A program made the translations under genes and the position numbers. Shown in pieces: positions 8,693 through 18,259 of a DNA stretch of 64,000 nt; positions within the stretch are counted from its first letter, which is position 1; each line of letters starts with the position of its first letter. The notes beneath the pieces are model-generated. The model searched no databases. It saw only the letters and a program-made list of their open reading frames with translations, and was not told where the DNA came from. The stretch comes from an uncultured Lachnobacterium sp. (GTDB lineage Bacteria; Bacillota; Clostridia; Lachnospirales; Lachnospiraceae). Where the stretch lies: positions 62,001 through 126,000 of the forward strand of contig URDU01000001.1 of NCBI GenBank assembly GCA_900546625.1. The letters are read 5' to 3'.

Positions 8693-9079
8693 ATGATATT
8701 AGCAGCAACATCACTGGACAGCTTTGTCCAGCTTATCACAGTTTTAATAATTTTTGTTTTTGTGCTTATCCTGACGTATTTTACCACCAGATGGATGGCA
8801 GGCATCCAGAAGGGACGAAGCTTTAACAAGAATCTTAAAATTATTGAAACAATAAGTGTCGGAAACAATAAGATGATAAGTATTGTCGAAGCCGGCACCA
8901 AATATATCGTTGTTTCAATCGGGAAGGATGAAGTAAATTTTCTGACTGAGCTTAAGGAGGATGAATTAAAGGATTTATCATTTAAGGATCCTCAAAACAT
9001 GACTCAGAATACGGAATCCTTTTCTGCGATTATGGATAAATTGAAAGAAAAGTACAGTAACAGGAGCAGACATGAATAA
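8693..9079 (+). CDS. fliO: Flagellar export protein FliO
   Basis: Small membrane protein that stabilises FliP during assembly of the type III export gate. One membrane segment (~residues 12-30, LITVLIIFVFVLILTYF) and a cytoplasmic domain with NLKIIETISVGNNKMISIVEAG and YIVVSIGKDEVNFLTEL, the FliO/FliZ pattern. 128 aa. Starts 41 bases after fliY, where Bacillus has cheY in between. Overlaps the fliP start by 8 bases. Confidence 0.85.
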   Translation: MILAATSLDSFVQLITVLIIFVFVLILTYFTTRWMAGIQKGRSFNKNLKIIETISVGNNKMISIVEAGTKYIVVSIGKDEVNFLTELKEDELKDLSFKDPQNMTQNTESFSAIMDKLKEKYSNRSRHE

Positions 9080-9971
9080 ATTCATGAAGAAATTCAAGGC
9101 TGTATATTGCAAAGCGTCATTTATTTTTGCAATTGCAGTACTTACGGTAACAATTTCATTATGCATATTTTATCCTGACAGTGTAAATGCCAGTCAGACA
9201 GGCACAGCATCCGGTGGTATCAGCACAAATGATGTGACAAAGGATTTAGATGACGTTAAAAGTCTTGACAGTGGCGACAAGGATTTAGCCAATGCCACCT
9301 CTGACAGCACAAACGGTCTGAACATATATTACAACAATGAATCAGGCTCTCTGTCCACACCGGTCAGGATGTTTTTGGTGCTTACGGTATTGTCTTTAGC
9401 ACCTTCTATTCTCATCATGCTGACTTCTTTTACAAGAATTATAATCGTACTGCATTTTGTCAGAACAGCTATCGGTACCCAGACAGCGCCGCCTAATCAG
9501 GTGCTTATCGGACTTGCCTTGTTTTTGACACTTTTTATTATGTGGCCAACATTTTCACAGATTAACGAAAAGGCTATAAAGCCCCTTGATGAGGGTAAAA
9601 TCACACAGCAGGAGGCTATAAAGGAGGCTGAGGGACCCTTCAGGGAGTTTATGTATGGACAGACACAGACCAAGGATATAAAGCTGTTTGTGGATATCTC
9701 AGGAGAAGAGTACGATGACTATGATGATGTACCTTTTACAACACTTGTTCCTGCCTTTATACTTAGTGAGCTTAGAACAGCCTTTATATTGGGCTTTTTA
9801 ATATATATTCCATTTATTGTAATAGATATGGTTGTTTCATCAGTGCTCATGTCAATGGGTATGATGATGCTTCCGCCGACTACCATCTCGATGCCGTTCA
9901 AGGTGCTTTTGTTTATCCTGGCGGATGGCTGGGATCTGGTTATTGGTAATCTGGTCAAGACGTTTTACTAG
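9072..9971 (+). CDS. fliP: Flagellar export gate protein FliP
   Basis: Core pentameric subunit of the export gate. N-terminal signal-like helix (~15-33) and an Asp/Ser-rich spacer to ~residue 90, then the conserved FliP domain: FLVLTVLSLAPSILIML, TSFTRIIIVLHFVRTAIG, APPNQVLIGLALFLTLF and the C-terminal SSVLMSMGMMMLPPTTIS. 299 aa. The extended N-terminus is common in Gram-positive FliP. It is translationally coupled to fliO and followed by AGGAGG for fliQ. Confidence 0.96.
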   Translation: MNKFMKKFKAVYCKASFIFAIAVLTVTISLCIFYPDSVNASQTGTASGGISTNDVTKDLDDVKSLDSGDKDLANATSDSTNGLNIYYNNESGSLSTPVRMFLVLTVLSLAPSILIMLTSFTRIIIVLHFVRTAIGTQTAPPNQVLIGLALFLTLFIMWPTFSQINEKAIKPLDEGKITQQEAIKEAEGPFREFMYGQTQTKDIKLFVDISGEEYDDYDDVPFTTLVPAFILSELRTAFILGFLIYIPFIVIDMVVSSVLMSMGMMMLPPTTISMPFKVLLFILADGWDLVIGNLVKTFY

Positions 9972-9982
9972 GAGGTGTACAT

Positions 9983-10261
9983 ATGATTACCCAGGAAGCT
10001 GTTTTAGATATTGCAAGAGAGGCAATTTATACTACAATCATTACATCGGCTCCGCTTTTGCTTATTTCACTGATTGTCGGACTTATAGTCAGTATATTTC
10101 AGACAGTTACGTCAATTCAGGAGCAGACACTTACCTTTGTGCCTAAGATTATTGCAATTTTTCTTGTAATGATGCTCTGTGGCTCATGGATGCTCGACAC
10201 TATGTCCGGCTTCATGACTGATTTGTGGTCCAAATTCAGTTATTATATAAGCATGGGATAG
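9983..10261 (+). CDS. fliQ: Flagellar export gate protein FliQ
   Basis: Two-helix subunit of the export gate (FliPQR). 92 aa with hydrophobic segments at ~18-40 and ~52-74; the family pattern LIVGLIVSIFQTVTSIQEQTLTFVPKI (parts: LIVGLIVSIFQTVT and SIQEQTLTFVPKI) is intact. Clear AGGAGG before the start. It sits between fliP and fliR as expected. Confidence 0.95.
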   Translation: MITQEAVLDIAREAIYTTIITSAPLLLISLIVGLIVSIFQTVTSIQEQTLTFVPKIIAIFLVMMLCGSWMLDTMSGFMTDLWSKFSYYISMG

Positions 10262-10269
10262 GATGATAT

Positions 10270-11049
10270 ATGATTAATTATTCTTTTTCTATTGCGAATT
10301 TTGAATATTTTTTGCTGATTCTGGTGCGTATTGCATCGTTTGTGTACATAGCTCCGTTTTTTGGAGATAATGCGGTTCCGGCACGTGTCAAGACCGGCTT
10401 ATCCGCCTTTGTTGCTTTGTTTATGTACAATATCATAGAAAGACCACAGCTTTCCTATGTCAGTGCAGTAGGTTTTGCTGTACTGGTCGTAAAAGAAGGA
10501 ATTACAGGACTGCTCATAGGTTTTGCAGCCAATATATGTAATTCCATTGTTATTTTTGCGGGAAATCTGATTGATATGGATATCGGTCTGTCTATGGCTA
10601 CGGAATTCAATCCATCTATGAATTCAGAGACAACTGTTACAGGTAACTTTTATTATTACGTAGTTCTTGTCCTGCTTCTTGTTTCTGATATGCACACGTA
10701 TCTTATAAGAGCACTTTGTGACTCTTTTTCAGTTGTACCGCTTGGAGGGGCACAGTTTCAGTTTGACAATATGCTCTCCACAATGACTAAGTATATGGGT
10801 GATATGTTTGTAATTGGCTTCAGGATATTTCTTCCGGTCTTTGCGTGCATGATGATAATGAACTGTATACTTGGCATCATGGCAAAGGTCGCGCCTCAGA
10901 TGAATATGTTCTCTGTAGGTATCCAGTTAAAAATTGTAGTCGGATTTATTGTATTATTTTTGATAGTATATCTAATTCCGAGCATTGCCAATTTTATTAT
11001 TACAGAAATTAAGACTATGGTGGTTTCAATAATTGATGGAATGTACTGA
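10270..11049 (+). CDS. fliR: Flagellar export gate protein FliR
   Basis: Membrane subunit completing the FliPQR gate. 259 aa with about six hydrophobic segments; conserved parts include FAVLVVKEGITGLLIGFAA, the periplasmic FNPSMNSETTVTG and the C-terminal GIMAKVAPQMNMFSVGIQLK. Starts 8 bases after fliQ. Its stop lies downstream of the earliest possible flhB start, which makes coupling with flhB likely. Confidence 0.95.
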   Translation: MINYSFSIANFEYFLLILVRIASFVYIAPFFGDNAVPARVKTGLSAFVALFMYNIIERPQLSYVSAVGFAVLVVKEGITGLLIGFAANICNSIVIFAGNLIDMDIGLSMATEFNPSMNSETTVTGNFYYYVVLVLLLVSDMHTYLIRALCDSFSVVPLGGAQFQFDNMLSTMTKYMGDMFVIGFRIFLPVFACMMIMNCILGIMAKVAPQMNMFSVGIQLKIVVGFIVLFLIVYLIPSIANFIITEIKTMVVSIIDGMY

Positions 11050-11083
11050 CAGCTTAGATAAATTTTCCAAATTGCATACAGTG

Positions 11084-12184
11084 ATGCGCTACAATCTGCA
11101 ATGGTTTGCACAGGATGGTGAGGGTGGCGAAAAAACAGAGCCGGCAACCGAAAAGAAGTTAAAGGATGCCAGAGAAGAGGGCAAGGTTGCAAAAAGCAAG
11201 GAGCTTACAGCTGCCTTTGATCTTATAGTTCTGTTTTTAGTATTAAAGATATTTATATCCTTTGTAGGTGGCAACCTGATTGGACTGTTTTCTATTGTAT
11301 ATAAGAAAATGCCTGACTTTTTAAAGGAGGCTCAGGAGCAGATTTCATCTGTTTCGGTATCACATTATTTAAACAATGTGATACTTCAGTTTTTATTAAC
11401 TGTGCTGCCGTTTTTTGTTTTTGGAGTTGCAATCACGATACTTGTGAGTATCATTCAGGTCGGATTTAAAATATCCACTAAGCCGATGGCTCCAAAGCTT
11501 AGCAAGTTTAATCCTATAAACGGATTTAAGAGAATACTGTCTAAGGACTCCATTTTCGAGCTTCTTAAGTCTGTGCTAAAGGTTGGAATCATTATGTATG
11601 TGGCTTATTCATCGATTAAATCGCATCAGAATGATATATTTATACTCTATGAGCTTCCGCTCAAACAGGCAATAGTATTGATTGGGGATATCATCATAAA
11701 TACCGGACTTAAGATCAGCATAGTCTATCTGATTGTCGGTATTGCTGACTTTGCTTACAATAAGCACAAGTTTAATGAGGATATGAAGATGACCAAGCAG
11801 GAGGTCAAGGATGAGTTTAAAAACACAGAGGGAGATCCTGCTATAAAGGGTCAGCAGCGTAAACGTATGCAGGAGGCTTCACAGCGAAGGATGATGCAGG
11901 ATGTGCCAAAGGCTGATGTTGTCATCACCAACCCTACCCACTTTGCTGTTGCCGTAAAATACGATGCACAAAAAAATGAGGCTCCTGTCGTTGTTGCAAA
12001 GGGTCAGGATTATGTGGCACAGAAAATAAAGGAAATAGCAAGAGACAATAATATACGTATAGTCGAGAATAAACCTCTTGCACGAATGCTTTTTCATAAT
12101 GTGGATCTTGGAGCTGAGATACCGCCTGAGCTTTACCAGTCGGTTGCGGAAATACTTGCTATGATTTACAGGGAAAATAATTAA
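11084..12184 (+). CDS. flhB: Flagellar export switch protein FlhB
   Basis: Export-gate protein that changes substrate class after self-cleavage. Four membrane helices in the N-terminal part and a cytoplasmic domain with the self-cleavage motif N283-P284-T285-H286. ATG 11084 is chosen because MRYNLQWFA followed by GGEKTEPATEKK matches the usual start of Gram-positive FlhB, although no ribosome binding site precedes it. ATG 11036 or TTG 11033, inside fliR, would give 16-17 extra residues without family support. 366 aa from the chosen start. Translation may depend on ribosomes finishing fliR. Confidence 0.92.
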   Translation: MRYNLQWFAQDGEGGEKTEPATEKKLKDAREEGKVAKSKELTAAFDLIVLFLVLKIFISFVGGNLIGLFSIVYKKMPDFLKEAQEQISSVSVSHYLNNVILQFLLTVLPFFVFGVAITILVSIIQVGFKISTKPMAPKLSKFNPINGFKRILSKDSIFELLKSVLKVGIIMYVAYSSIKSHQNDIFILYELPLKQAIVLIGDIIINTGLKISIVYLIVGIADFAYNKHKFNEDMKMTKQEVKDEFKNTEGDPAIKGQQRKRMQEASQRRMMQDVPKADVVITNPTHFAVAVKYDAQKNEAPVVVAKGQDYVAQKIKEIARDNNIRIVENKPLARMLFHNVDLGAEIPPELYQSVAEILAMIYRENN

Positions 12185-12217
12185 TCCAATATATTATTAT
12201 AAAACTAAAAGATAAAT

Positions 12218-12245
12218 ACGGACTTTATTTATATATGCAGTCCGT
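12218..12245 (+). other. Hairpin between flhB and flhA
   Basis: Perfect 7-base inverted repeat (ACGGACT at 12218-12224, AGTCCGT at 12239-12245) with a 14-base AT-rich loop, 26 bases before the flhA start. No T-run follows, so it is not a terminator. It could be an mRNA stability or processing element, or chance. Confidence 0.3.
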
Positions 12246-12271
12246 GATTTAACGGAAAGGAGGAATAGAAT

Positions 12272-14314
12272 ATGTTAAAAAAGACAGATTTAGGTGTTGG
12301 AGTATATCTGTTATGTGCTGTTTTATTTTTTATCATACCTATTCCGTCATTCCTTTTAGATATTATGCTTGCATTCAATCTTTCAATAGCACTCATAATA
12401 CTTTTTAAGGTGCTGTTTGTAAAAGAAGTGCTTGATATGTCATTTTTCCCGACACTCTTACTGTTTACGACCATATTCAGGATTTCACTTAATGTCTCAT
12501 CTACCAGACTTATTTTATCAACCGGAAATCCGGGTGTTGTTGTAAATGTGTTCGGTCAGTTCGTCGGTGGCGGTAATTTAGTAATCGGTGCAATCGTTTT
12601 TATAGTGCTTATTATCATCCAGTTTGTTGTTATCAACAAAGGATCTGAGCGTGTTGCTGAGGTAACTGCGCGATTCACGCTCGATGCGATGCCCGGTAAA
12701 CAGATGGCAATCGATGCTGACTTAAACACCGGTGCCATCACTGACAAGGAGGCAAAGGCCCGCCGTGATAAAATCCAGAAGGAATCAAGCTTCTACGGAG
12801 CTATGGATGGTGCTACAAAGTACGTAAAGGGAGATGCAACAGCAGGTATTATCATTACTCTTATCAATCTGGTTGGCGGTACCGTCATGGGCGTTATGTT
12901 TCAGGGACTTGATGCAAATGAGGCCATACAAAAGTTTGGTCTGCTCACAATCGGAGACGGACTTGTATCACAGATACCGTCGTTACTTATTTCACTTTCA
13001 ACCGGTATTCTTGTTACAAAGGGCTCCAATGAAAATGATTTTTCCGGTGAGCTTTTAGGTCAGCTCTTTGGCACAGCCAAGGTGCTTTATATTGTATCAA
13101 TTGTGCTTGTGGTTTTAGGTGTGCTCACACCGCTTCGCAATGAGTGGTGGCTTTTCATAGGACTTGCAGTTGCTTTCTTTGTAACAGCTAAAAATCTGGA
13201 TAAAAAGGCCGGTGTTGAGAGCATTGAGGACGAAACCGCCCAGGCTGAAAGTGATGCCGAGGAAATACGAAAGCCCGAAAATGTCGTTTCACTGCTGCAG
13301 GTTGATCCTATTGAGCTTGAGTTCGGCTACGGTATCATACCTCTTGCCGATGTGAATCAGGGCGGAGATCTGCTTGATAGAGTTGTAATGATAAGACGAC
13401 AGATTGCTTTAGAGCTTGGAACTGTCGTACCTATCATACGATTAAGGGATAATATACAGCTTAATCCCAATCAGTATATCATCAAGATAAAGGGCATACA
13501 GGTGACAGAGGGTGAGATACTGTTTGATCACTACATGGCTATGAATCCGGGCTATGTGGAGGAGGAGATAACAGGTATTCCTACCTTTGAGCCTTCATTC
13601 CATCTTCCGGCCATATGGATTACGGAAAGTCAGAGAGAGCGTGCTGAGAGTCTTGGATATACGGTTGTTGACCCGCCATCCATCATAGCAACGCATCTGA
13701 CTGAGGTTATCAGATCTCATATTGCAGAGCTTCTCACCAGACAGGATGTACAGAATCTGGTCAACAATCTCAAGGAGTCAAATCCTGTCATTGTGGACGA
13801 GCTTATACCGAAGCTGCTTGGTCTTGGTGAGATTCAGAAGGTGCTTCAGAATCTTTTGGGCGAAGGAATTTCTATCAGGGATCTGCTTACAATTTTTGAG
13901 ACACTTGCCGATCATGCACAAACCACCAGAGATACAGATGTACTTACCGAATATGTGCGTCAGGGCTTAAAGAGAGCCATATCAAGCAAGTATTTTCCTG
14001 CAAATGAGACCACAAGCGTCGTCACACTTGACCCTTCTGTGGAGCAGGAAATTATGTCATCTGTCAAACAGACAGAGCAGGGCTCTTACCTTTCCCTTGA
14101 TCCAGACAGGATAAAGGCTATCATAAAATCTGTCGAAACTGAAATTGGTAAGTTGGAAAGTTTGGGAAAGAGTGCTATTATTATTACATCTCCAATTGTT
14201 AGAATGTACTTTAAGAAAATGACTGAGGACTATTTCAAGGATCTCATTGTATTGTCCTACAATGAGGTGGAATCAAATGTAGAGCTTCAGTCGGTAGGAA
14301 TGGTGACTGCATAA
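12272..14314 (+). CDS. flhA: Flagellar export protein FlhA
   Basis: Nonameric export-gate component with a membrane domain (~residues 1-320, about eight helices) and a cytoplasmic substrate-docking ring (~340-680). The FHIPEP signature region (TARFTLDAMPGKQMAIDAD, ~130-148; then EAKARRDKIQKESSFYGAMDG in two parts, EAKARRDKIQ and KESSFYGAMDG) is intact. Strong GGAAAGGAGG before the ATG. 680 aa, normal. The stop abuts the flhF start directly. Confidence 0.97.
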   Translation: MLKKTDLGVGVYLLCAVLFFIIPIPSFLLDIMLAFNLSIALIILFKVLFVKEVLDMSFFPTLLLFTTIFRISLNVSSTRLILSTGNPGVVVNVFGQFVGGGNLVIGAIVFIVLIIIQFVVINKGSERVAEVTARFTLDAMPGKQMAIDADLNTGAITDKEAKARRDKIQKESSFYGAMDGATKYVKGDATAGIIITLINLVGGTVMGVMFQGLDANEAIQKFGLLTIGDGLVSQIPSLLISLSTGILVTKGSNENDFSGELLGQLFGTAKVLYIVSIVLVVLGVLTPLRNEWWLFIGLAVAFFVTAKNLDKKAGVESIEDETAQAESDAEEIRKPENVVSLLQVDPIELEFGYGIIPLADVNQGGDLLDRVVMIRRQIALELGTVVPIIRLRDNIQLNPNQYIIKIKGIQVTEGEILFDHYMAMNPGYVEEEITGIPTFEPSFHLPAIWITESQRERAESLGYTVVDPPSIIATHLTEVIRSHIAELLTRQDVQNLVNNLKESNPVIVDELIPKLLGLGEIQKVLQNLLGEGISIRDLLTIFETLADHAQTTRDTDVLTEYVRQGLKRAISSKYFPANETTSVVTLDPSVEQEIMSSVKQTEQGSYLSLDPDRIKAIIKSVETEIGKLESLGKSAIIITSPIVRMYFKKMTEDYFKDLIVLSYNEVESNVELQSVGMVTA

Positions 14315-15559
14315 ATGACTATTAACAAATTCACTGGAAAAACAAAAGAAGAAGCGATTGAATGTGCAAAGCAGGCCTTTGGCCCAAATGCTGTGATTAT
14401 GAATATCAAGGAGATTAAGCCAAAGGGATTATTTGGTATATTCAAAAGCTCAACCTATGAGGTGACTGCGGCTATGGATGAAAAAAAACAGACACAGACA
14501 ATAACGGCCTCGCAGCTTGCAAGGACTACACTTCCTGGTAAAATTGATTACAAGGCAGATGAAGAGATAAAGATGCCTTCATTTGCTGCAAAACCTGCAC
14601 CTGAGACCTTAAAGCCTTCCCCTGCACCGGCAGTCCCGAAGACGGCTGAGCAGACCGGCGATATTGAAAAGGAAATAAAGGAGCTTGATTCCATTGCCAA
14701 AATGATGGAAAGCACATTTGATAAGCCTCAAAAAAATGAAACATCAAAGCCTCAGAGTGCACAGGAGCTTAAATTTGTGCGCATTTTATACAAGACACTG
14801 CTCGATAATGAGGTGGATGAGAAATATATCAATCAGATTCTGGATGAAATCGAGAAATTCTTACGTCCCGGCAACAGTCTTGATGTGATTCTGTCCAATG
14901 TATACCAGAAGCTCATTTTAAGATTCGGGCAGCCTGACACTATAAAGGTAAACGGTAAAAAACCAAGAGTTGTTTTCTTTGTCGGACCGACAGGTGTCGG
15001 AAAGACAACCACAATTGCTAAAATTGCTTCAAAATTCAAGGTGAATTATAATAAAAACATTGCATTTATCACAGCAGATACATACAGGATAGCCGCAACA
15101 GATCAGCTGCGCACATTTGCAAATATTCTGGATACACCTATGTCTGTCATTTACACTGCCGCAGAGTTAAATAATGCAGTGGCTGAATATGAGCAGGCAG
15201 ATGTGATTTTTGTTGATACAGCCGGCTTTTCCCATAAGAACGAGACACAGCGAAGTGATATGAGAGCGCTTCTTGCAGGTCTTTCACCTGAATATGAGAA
15301 GTCGGTATATCTCGTTTTAAGTGCAACAACCAAGTACAGGGATCTTATATCTATAATTGATTCATATAAGGATATTGCCGATTACAAGCTTATATTTACA
15401 AAGCTTGATGAAACCTCATCATACGGCAATCTTTTAAATATAAAGCTGTACTCAGATGCCGGTATATCATACGTGACCAATGGACAAAATGTTCCGGATG
15501 ATATTGAGGTATTTGATACACAAAAGATTGTCAAACAATTACTGGGAGGCAGACAATAA
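14315..15559 (+). CDS. flhF: Flagellar placement GTPase FlhF
   Basis: SRP-type GTPase controlling flagellar number and position. Residues 1-~55 (TKEEAIECAKQAFGPNAVIM) are the conserved start, ~80-160 a variable Pro/Ala/Lys linker, ~165-215 the N domain, then the NG domain with P-loop GPTGVGKTT (224-232), TADTYRIAATDQL and VDTAGFSHKN. 414 aa. In the DTAGFSHKN element the usual arginine (DTAGRS) is F in this protein, a possible change at the catalytic G3 region. Overlaps flhG by one base. Confidence 0.95.
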   Translation: MTINKFTGKTKEEAIECAKQAFGPNAVIMNIKEIKPKGLFGIFKSSTYEVTAAMDEKKQTQTITASQLARTTLPGKIDYKADEEIKMPSFAAKPAPETLKPSPAPAVPKTAEQTGDIEKEIKELDSIAKMMESTFDKPQKNETSKPQSAQELKFVRILYKTLLDNEVDEKYINQILDEIEKFLRPGNSLDVILSNVYQKLILRFGQPDTIKVNGKKPRVVFFVGPTGVGKTTTIAKIASKFKVNYNKNIAFITADTYRIAATDQLRTFANILDTPMSVIYTAAELNNAVAEYEQADVIFVDTAGFSHKNETQRSDMRALLAGLSPEYEKSVYLVLSATTKYRDLISIIDSYKDIADYKLIFTKLDETSSYGNLLNIKLYSDAGISYVTNGQNVPDDIEVFDTQKIVKQLLGGRQ

Positions 15560-16437
15560 TGGACCAGGCACAGCAGCTTAGAAATGTCATTAAGCAGCGT
15601 AATCAAAATTACATAGAACCGGCCCGTGTTATTACCATTACAAGTGGCAAGGGTGGCGTAGGCAAGTCCAATACCTCTGTCAATCTGGCAGTCTGGCTCA
15701 GCAGACTCGGCAAGAGAGTGATTATTTTTGATGCTGATTTCGGCCTCGCCAATGTAGAAGTGATGTTTGGAGTCATTCCTAAGTACACTCTTGCTGATGT
15801 GATATATGAAAATCAGACGATAAAGAGCATCATATCAAACGGACCTTTGGGCATTGATTTTATCTCAGCCGGCTCAAGTGTTGTAGGACTTAATAACCTA
15901 AACCACGAACAGATTCATTTCATTGTCTCTGCAATAAATGAGTTAAACAGCATGTACGATTTTATAATAATTGATACCGGCGCAGGAGTATCTGAGCAGG
16001 TCATGGAATTTGTTGCGGCCAGTAACGAAATTGTGCTGGTTACAATCCCTGAACCGACCTCCATCACTGATTCATATTCATTGCTTAAAGCACTGTATAA
16101 GCGGCCTGATTTTGATCCGTCAAAAGCATGCATACGTGTTATATCCAACAGGGCTGCGTCAAAAGAGGATGGCAGTATAGTGTTCAACAAGATTAATTCC
16201 GTTGTTATGCAATTCTTAAACGGAAGCCTCGAGTATCTGGGATATGTGCCGTCTGATACAATGGTTGAAAAGGCTGTCAGGCAGCAGAAGATACTTTCAA
16301 TTTATGATCCAACCTCAAAGGCTGCACGGTCATTTGAAGAAATTGCAAAAAGACTTTTGGATAATGAGTCCGCTGCTTTGGAAGAGAAAAGAACAATCTC
16401 ACATATTTTTTCAAATTTTTTTAACAGAAAGCAATAG
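15559..16437 (+). CDS. flhG: Flagellar number regulator FlhG (YlxH), MinD/ParA-type ATPase
   Basis: Membrane-associated ATPase that stimulates FlhF and delivers C-ring parts. The N-terminal activating helix DQAQQLRNVIKQRN (2-15) matches the DQAxxLR motif that stimulates FlhF. Deviant Walker A GKGGVGKS (30-37), DADFGLANVEVMFG and IIDTGAGVSEQV are intact. 292 aa. It is distinct from the second MinD-type protein at 62.8 kb, which is the division-site MinD. Confidence 0.94.
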   Translation: MDQAQQLRNVIKQRNQNYIEPARVITITSGKGGVGKSNTSVNLAVWLSRLGKRVIIFDADFGLANVEVMFGVIPKYTLADVIYENQTIKSIISNGPLGIDFISAGSSVVGLNNLNHEQIHFIVSAINELNSMYDFIIIDTGAGVSEQVMEFVAASNEIVLVTIPEPTSITDSYSLLKALYKRPDFDPSKACIRVISNRAASKEDGSIVFNKINSVVMQFLNGSLEYLGYVPSDTMVEKAVRQQKILSIYDPTSKAARSFEEIAKRLLDNESAALEEKRTISHIFSNFFNRKQ

Positions 16438-16457
16438 TTAATTTAAGAGGAAGACAT

Positions 16458-17192
16458 ATGGACTATACAAGTTTGATTTTTCCGGGTGACAAAATTGATA
16501 TCCTTGCATCCGGGTTATCCGATAACAGCACATCATATAAGAGCAGCTTTTCTGACAATCTGACAGACAGCAGGTGGGAGATAACGATGCCTGTTGACAA
16601 CGGCAGAGTGGTTTTATTTCAGCTGGGCATGCAATTTGATTTTATAGTATATACCCAAAATAAAACCATACTAAAAAGCGCTGCTATAGTCAGACAGCGT
16701 TATCGTAAAGGAAATATGTATTTTCTTGCCATAGAGCTCACAAACAATCTGGAAAAGATTCAAAGGCGTCAGTTTTTCAGGCTTCCGTGTACTATAGACA
16801 TGAGCTTTTATGAGGTCAGATATGACGATAAAGCTGAGAGTGAGTCTGAGTTTTGTAAAAGCATGTATAAAAATCATGCAATAAACAGCAAAAATATGCA
16901 GACCGTCAAGTCTGTTATCCTTGATATAAGCGGCGGTGGCATCAGATTTTCTCTGCGCACACCTCTGGAGGAGGGGGCATATTTCATGGCACAGTTTTCT
17001 TTAGCGCTTGAAGAAAGCACACAGCAATTCAATATCGTCTGTAAGGTAATAAACTGTACTCCGGCTTTGGACCATACAGACAGATATTTTGCACGCTCAA
17101 AGTTTATTTTTGACCGCATGGCAGAACGGGAGAAAATAGTCAGATTTGTGTTTGAGGAAGAAAGACGCATACGAAGAAGGGAAATGGAGTAA
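16458..17192 (+). CDS. PilZ-domain flagellar brake protein (YcgR-like)
   Basis: Cyclic-di-GMP effector expected to slow the motor. Residues ~1-100 form a YcgR-N-like domain (FPGDKIDIL; RVVLFQLGMQFDFIVY), followed by a PilZ domain with the RxxxR site RQFFR (~residues 110-115) and the DxSxxG site DISGGG (~156-161). Both c-di-GMP motifs are intact. Between them is a ~30-residue charged insertion. 244 aa. The location between flhG and cheB fits Clostridial operons. Confidence 0.87.
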   Translation: MDYTSLIFPGDKIDILASGLSDNSTSYKSSFSDNLTDSRWEITMPVDNGRVVLFQLGMQFDFIVYTQNKTILKSAAIVRQRYRKGNMYFLAIELTNNLEKIQRRQFFRLPCTIDMSFYEVRYDDKAESESEFCKSMYKNHAINSKNMQTVKSVILDISGGGIRFSLRTPLEEGAYFMAQFSLALEESTQQFNIVCKVINCTPALDHTDRYFARSKFIFDRMAEREKIVRFVFEEERRIRRREME

Positions 17193-17196
17193 TAAT

Positions 17197-18258
17197 ATGA
17201 AGTCTAACATTTTAATAGTTGATGATTCTGCACTCCTGAGAAGGGTTGAGTGTGATATAATCAATTCAGACAATAAATTACAGGCAACTGATACATGTAA
17301 GGATGGACTTGAAGCGCTTGAAAAGCTCCGTACACAAAAGTACGATGCTGTTATTCTTGACATAAATATGCCGAGGATGAATGGACTCGAGCTGCTTTCA
17401 CATCTGCAGAAGGAGAGCATAAAAACACCTGTAGTGGTGGTTAGCACTCTGACCGTCAAGGGTGCAGATGAAGCCATCAAATCGTTAGAGCTTGGTGCCT
17501 TTGATTTCGTCACAAAACCAAACAATATCATAGAGGCAAAGGGAAATCAGTTTAAGGAAACTTTACTAAAGGTTGTACAAGCTGCCATAAGAACCGCAAC
17601 TGTCCATAGTGCTTCACGCAATGTCACAGCTGTTGAAAAGAAAGCCGGTGCTATTGTAAACAAACACAAGGCAACAGGCAGCAATAAAATCGTTGCAATT
17701 GCATCATCTACAGGTGGTCCAAAGGCACTGCAGAGTGTGATACCGTTTCTTCCGGCCGATCTTTCAGCACCGGTTGTTTTAGTACAGCATATGCCTGCCG
17801 GCTTTACAAAGAGCATGGCTGAGCGCCTTAATGAGTTAAGTCAGGTTCAGGTGAAGGAGGCTTCAAACGGTGAGGTGCTTAAAAACGGAGTAGTGTATAT
17901 AGCTCCGGGCGGTACACATATAGCTGTAAAGAAATCAGGTGCTTCACACGTTATATCATTTAATGATATGCCACCTATCGGAGGACTAAAGCCTTGTGCC
18001 AATATCATGTTCGATTCACTAACATCCTCTAATTATGATGAGGTTGTTTGTGTTGTACTTACAGGTATGGGTGCAGACGGCACGAACGGCATTCTTTCAC
18101 TTGGCAAATCAAAGCCTATCTATGTCATTGCACAGGACGAGAAATCAAGTGTGGTGTATGGCATGCCAAGAGCTATCTATGAGGCAGGTGTGGTTGATGA
18201 AGTCGTTACATTATCAGATGTTGCCAAAGCTATCACAAAAAATGTGGGGGTAAAATAA
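17197..18258 (+). CDS. cheB: Chemotaxis response regulator methylesterase CheB
   Basis: Removes methyl groups from (and deamidates) chemoreceptors when phosphorylated by CheA. Start ATG 17197 after GGAG is chosen over the upstream in-frame ATG at 17146, which lies inside the PilZ gene. Receiver domain ~1-125 with phosphosite D55 (AVILDINMPRMNG) and paired acidic residues D9/D10; methylesterase domain ~160-350 with catalytic Ser in ASSTGGPKAL, His in QHMPAGFT and Asp in TGMGADGTNG. 353 aa. Its partner cheR is not in this window. Confidence 0.96.
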   Translation: MKSNILIVDDSALLRRVECDIINSDNKLQATDTCKDGLEALEKLRTQKYDAVILDINMPRMNGLELLSHLQKESIKTPVVVVSTLTVKGADEAIKSLELGAFDFVTKPNNIIEAKGNQFKETLLKVVQAAIRTATVHSASRNVTAVEKKAGAIVNKHKATGSNKIVAIASSTGGPKALQSVIPFLPADLSAPVVLVQHMPAGFTKSMAERLNELSQVQVKEASNGEVLKNGVVYIAPGGTHIAVKKSGASHVISFNDMPPIGGLKPCANIMFDSLTSSNYDEVVCVVLTGMGADGTNGILSLGKSKPIYVIAQDEKSSVVYGMPRAIYEAGVVDEVVTLSDVAKAITKNVGVK

Positions 18259-18259
18259 A

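Noticed and set aside
12218-12245. Terminator between flhB and flhA
   Set aside because: The hairpin has only 7 pairs and no T-run, so it is listed as a plain hairpin instead.
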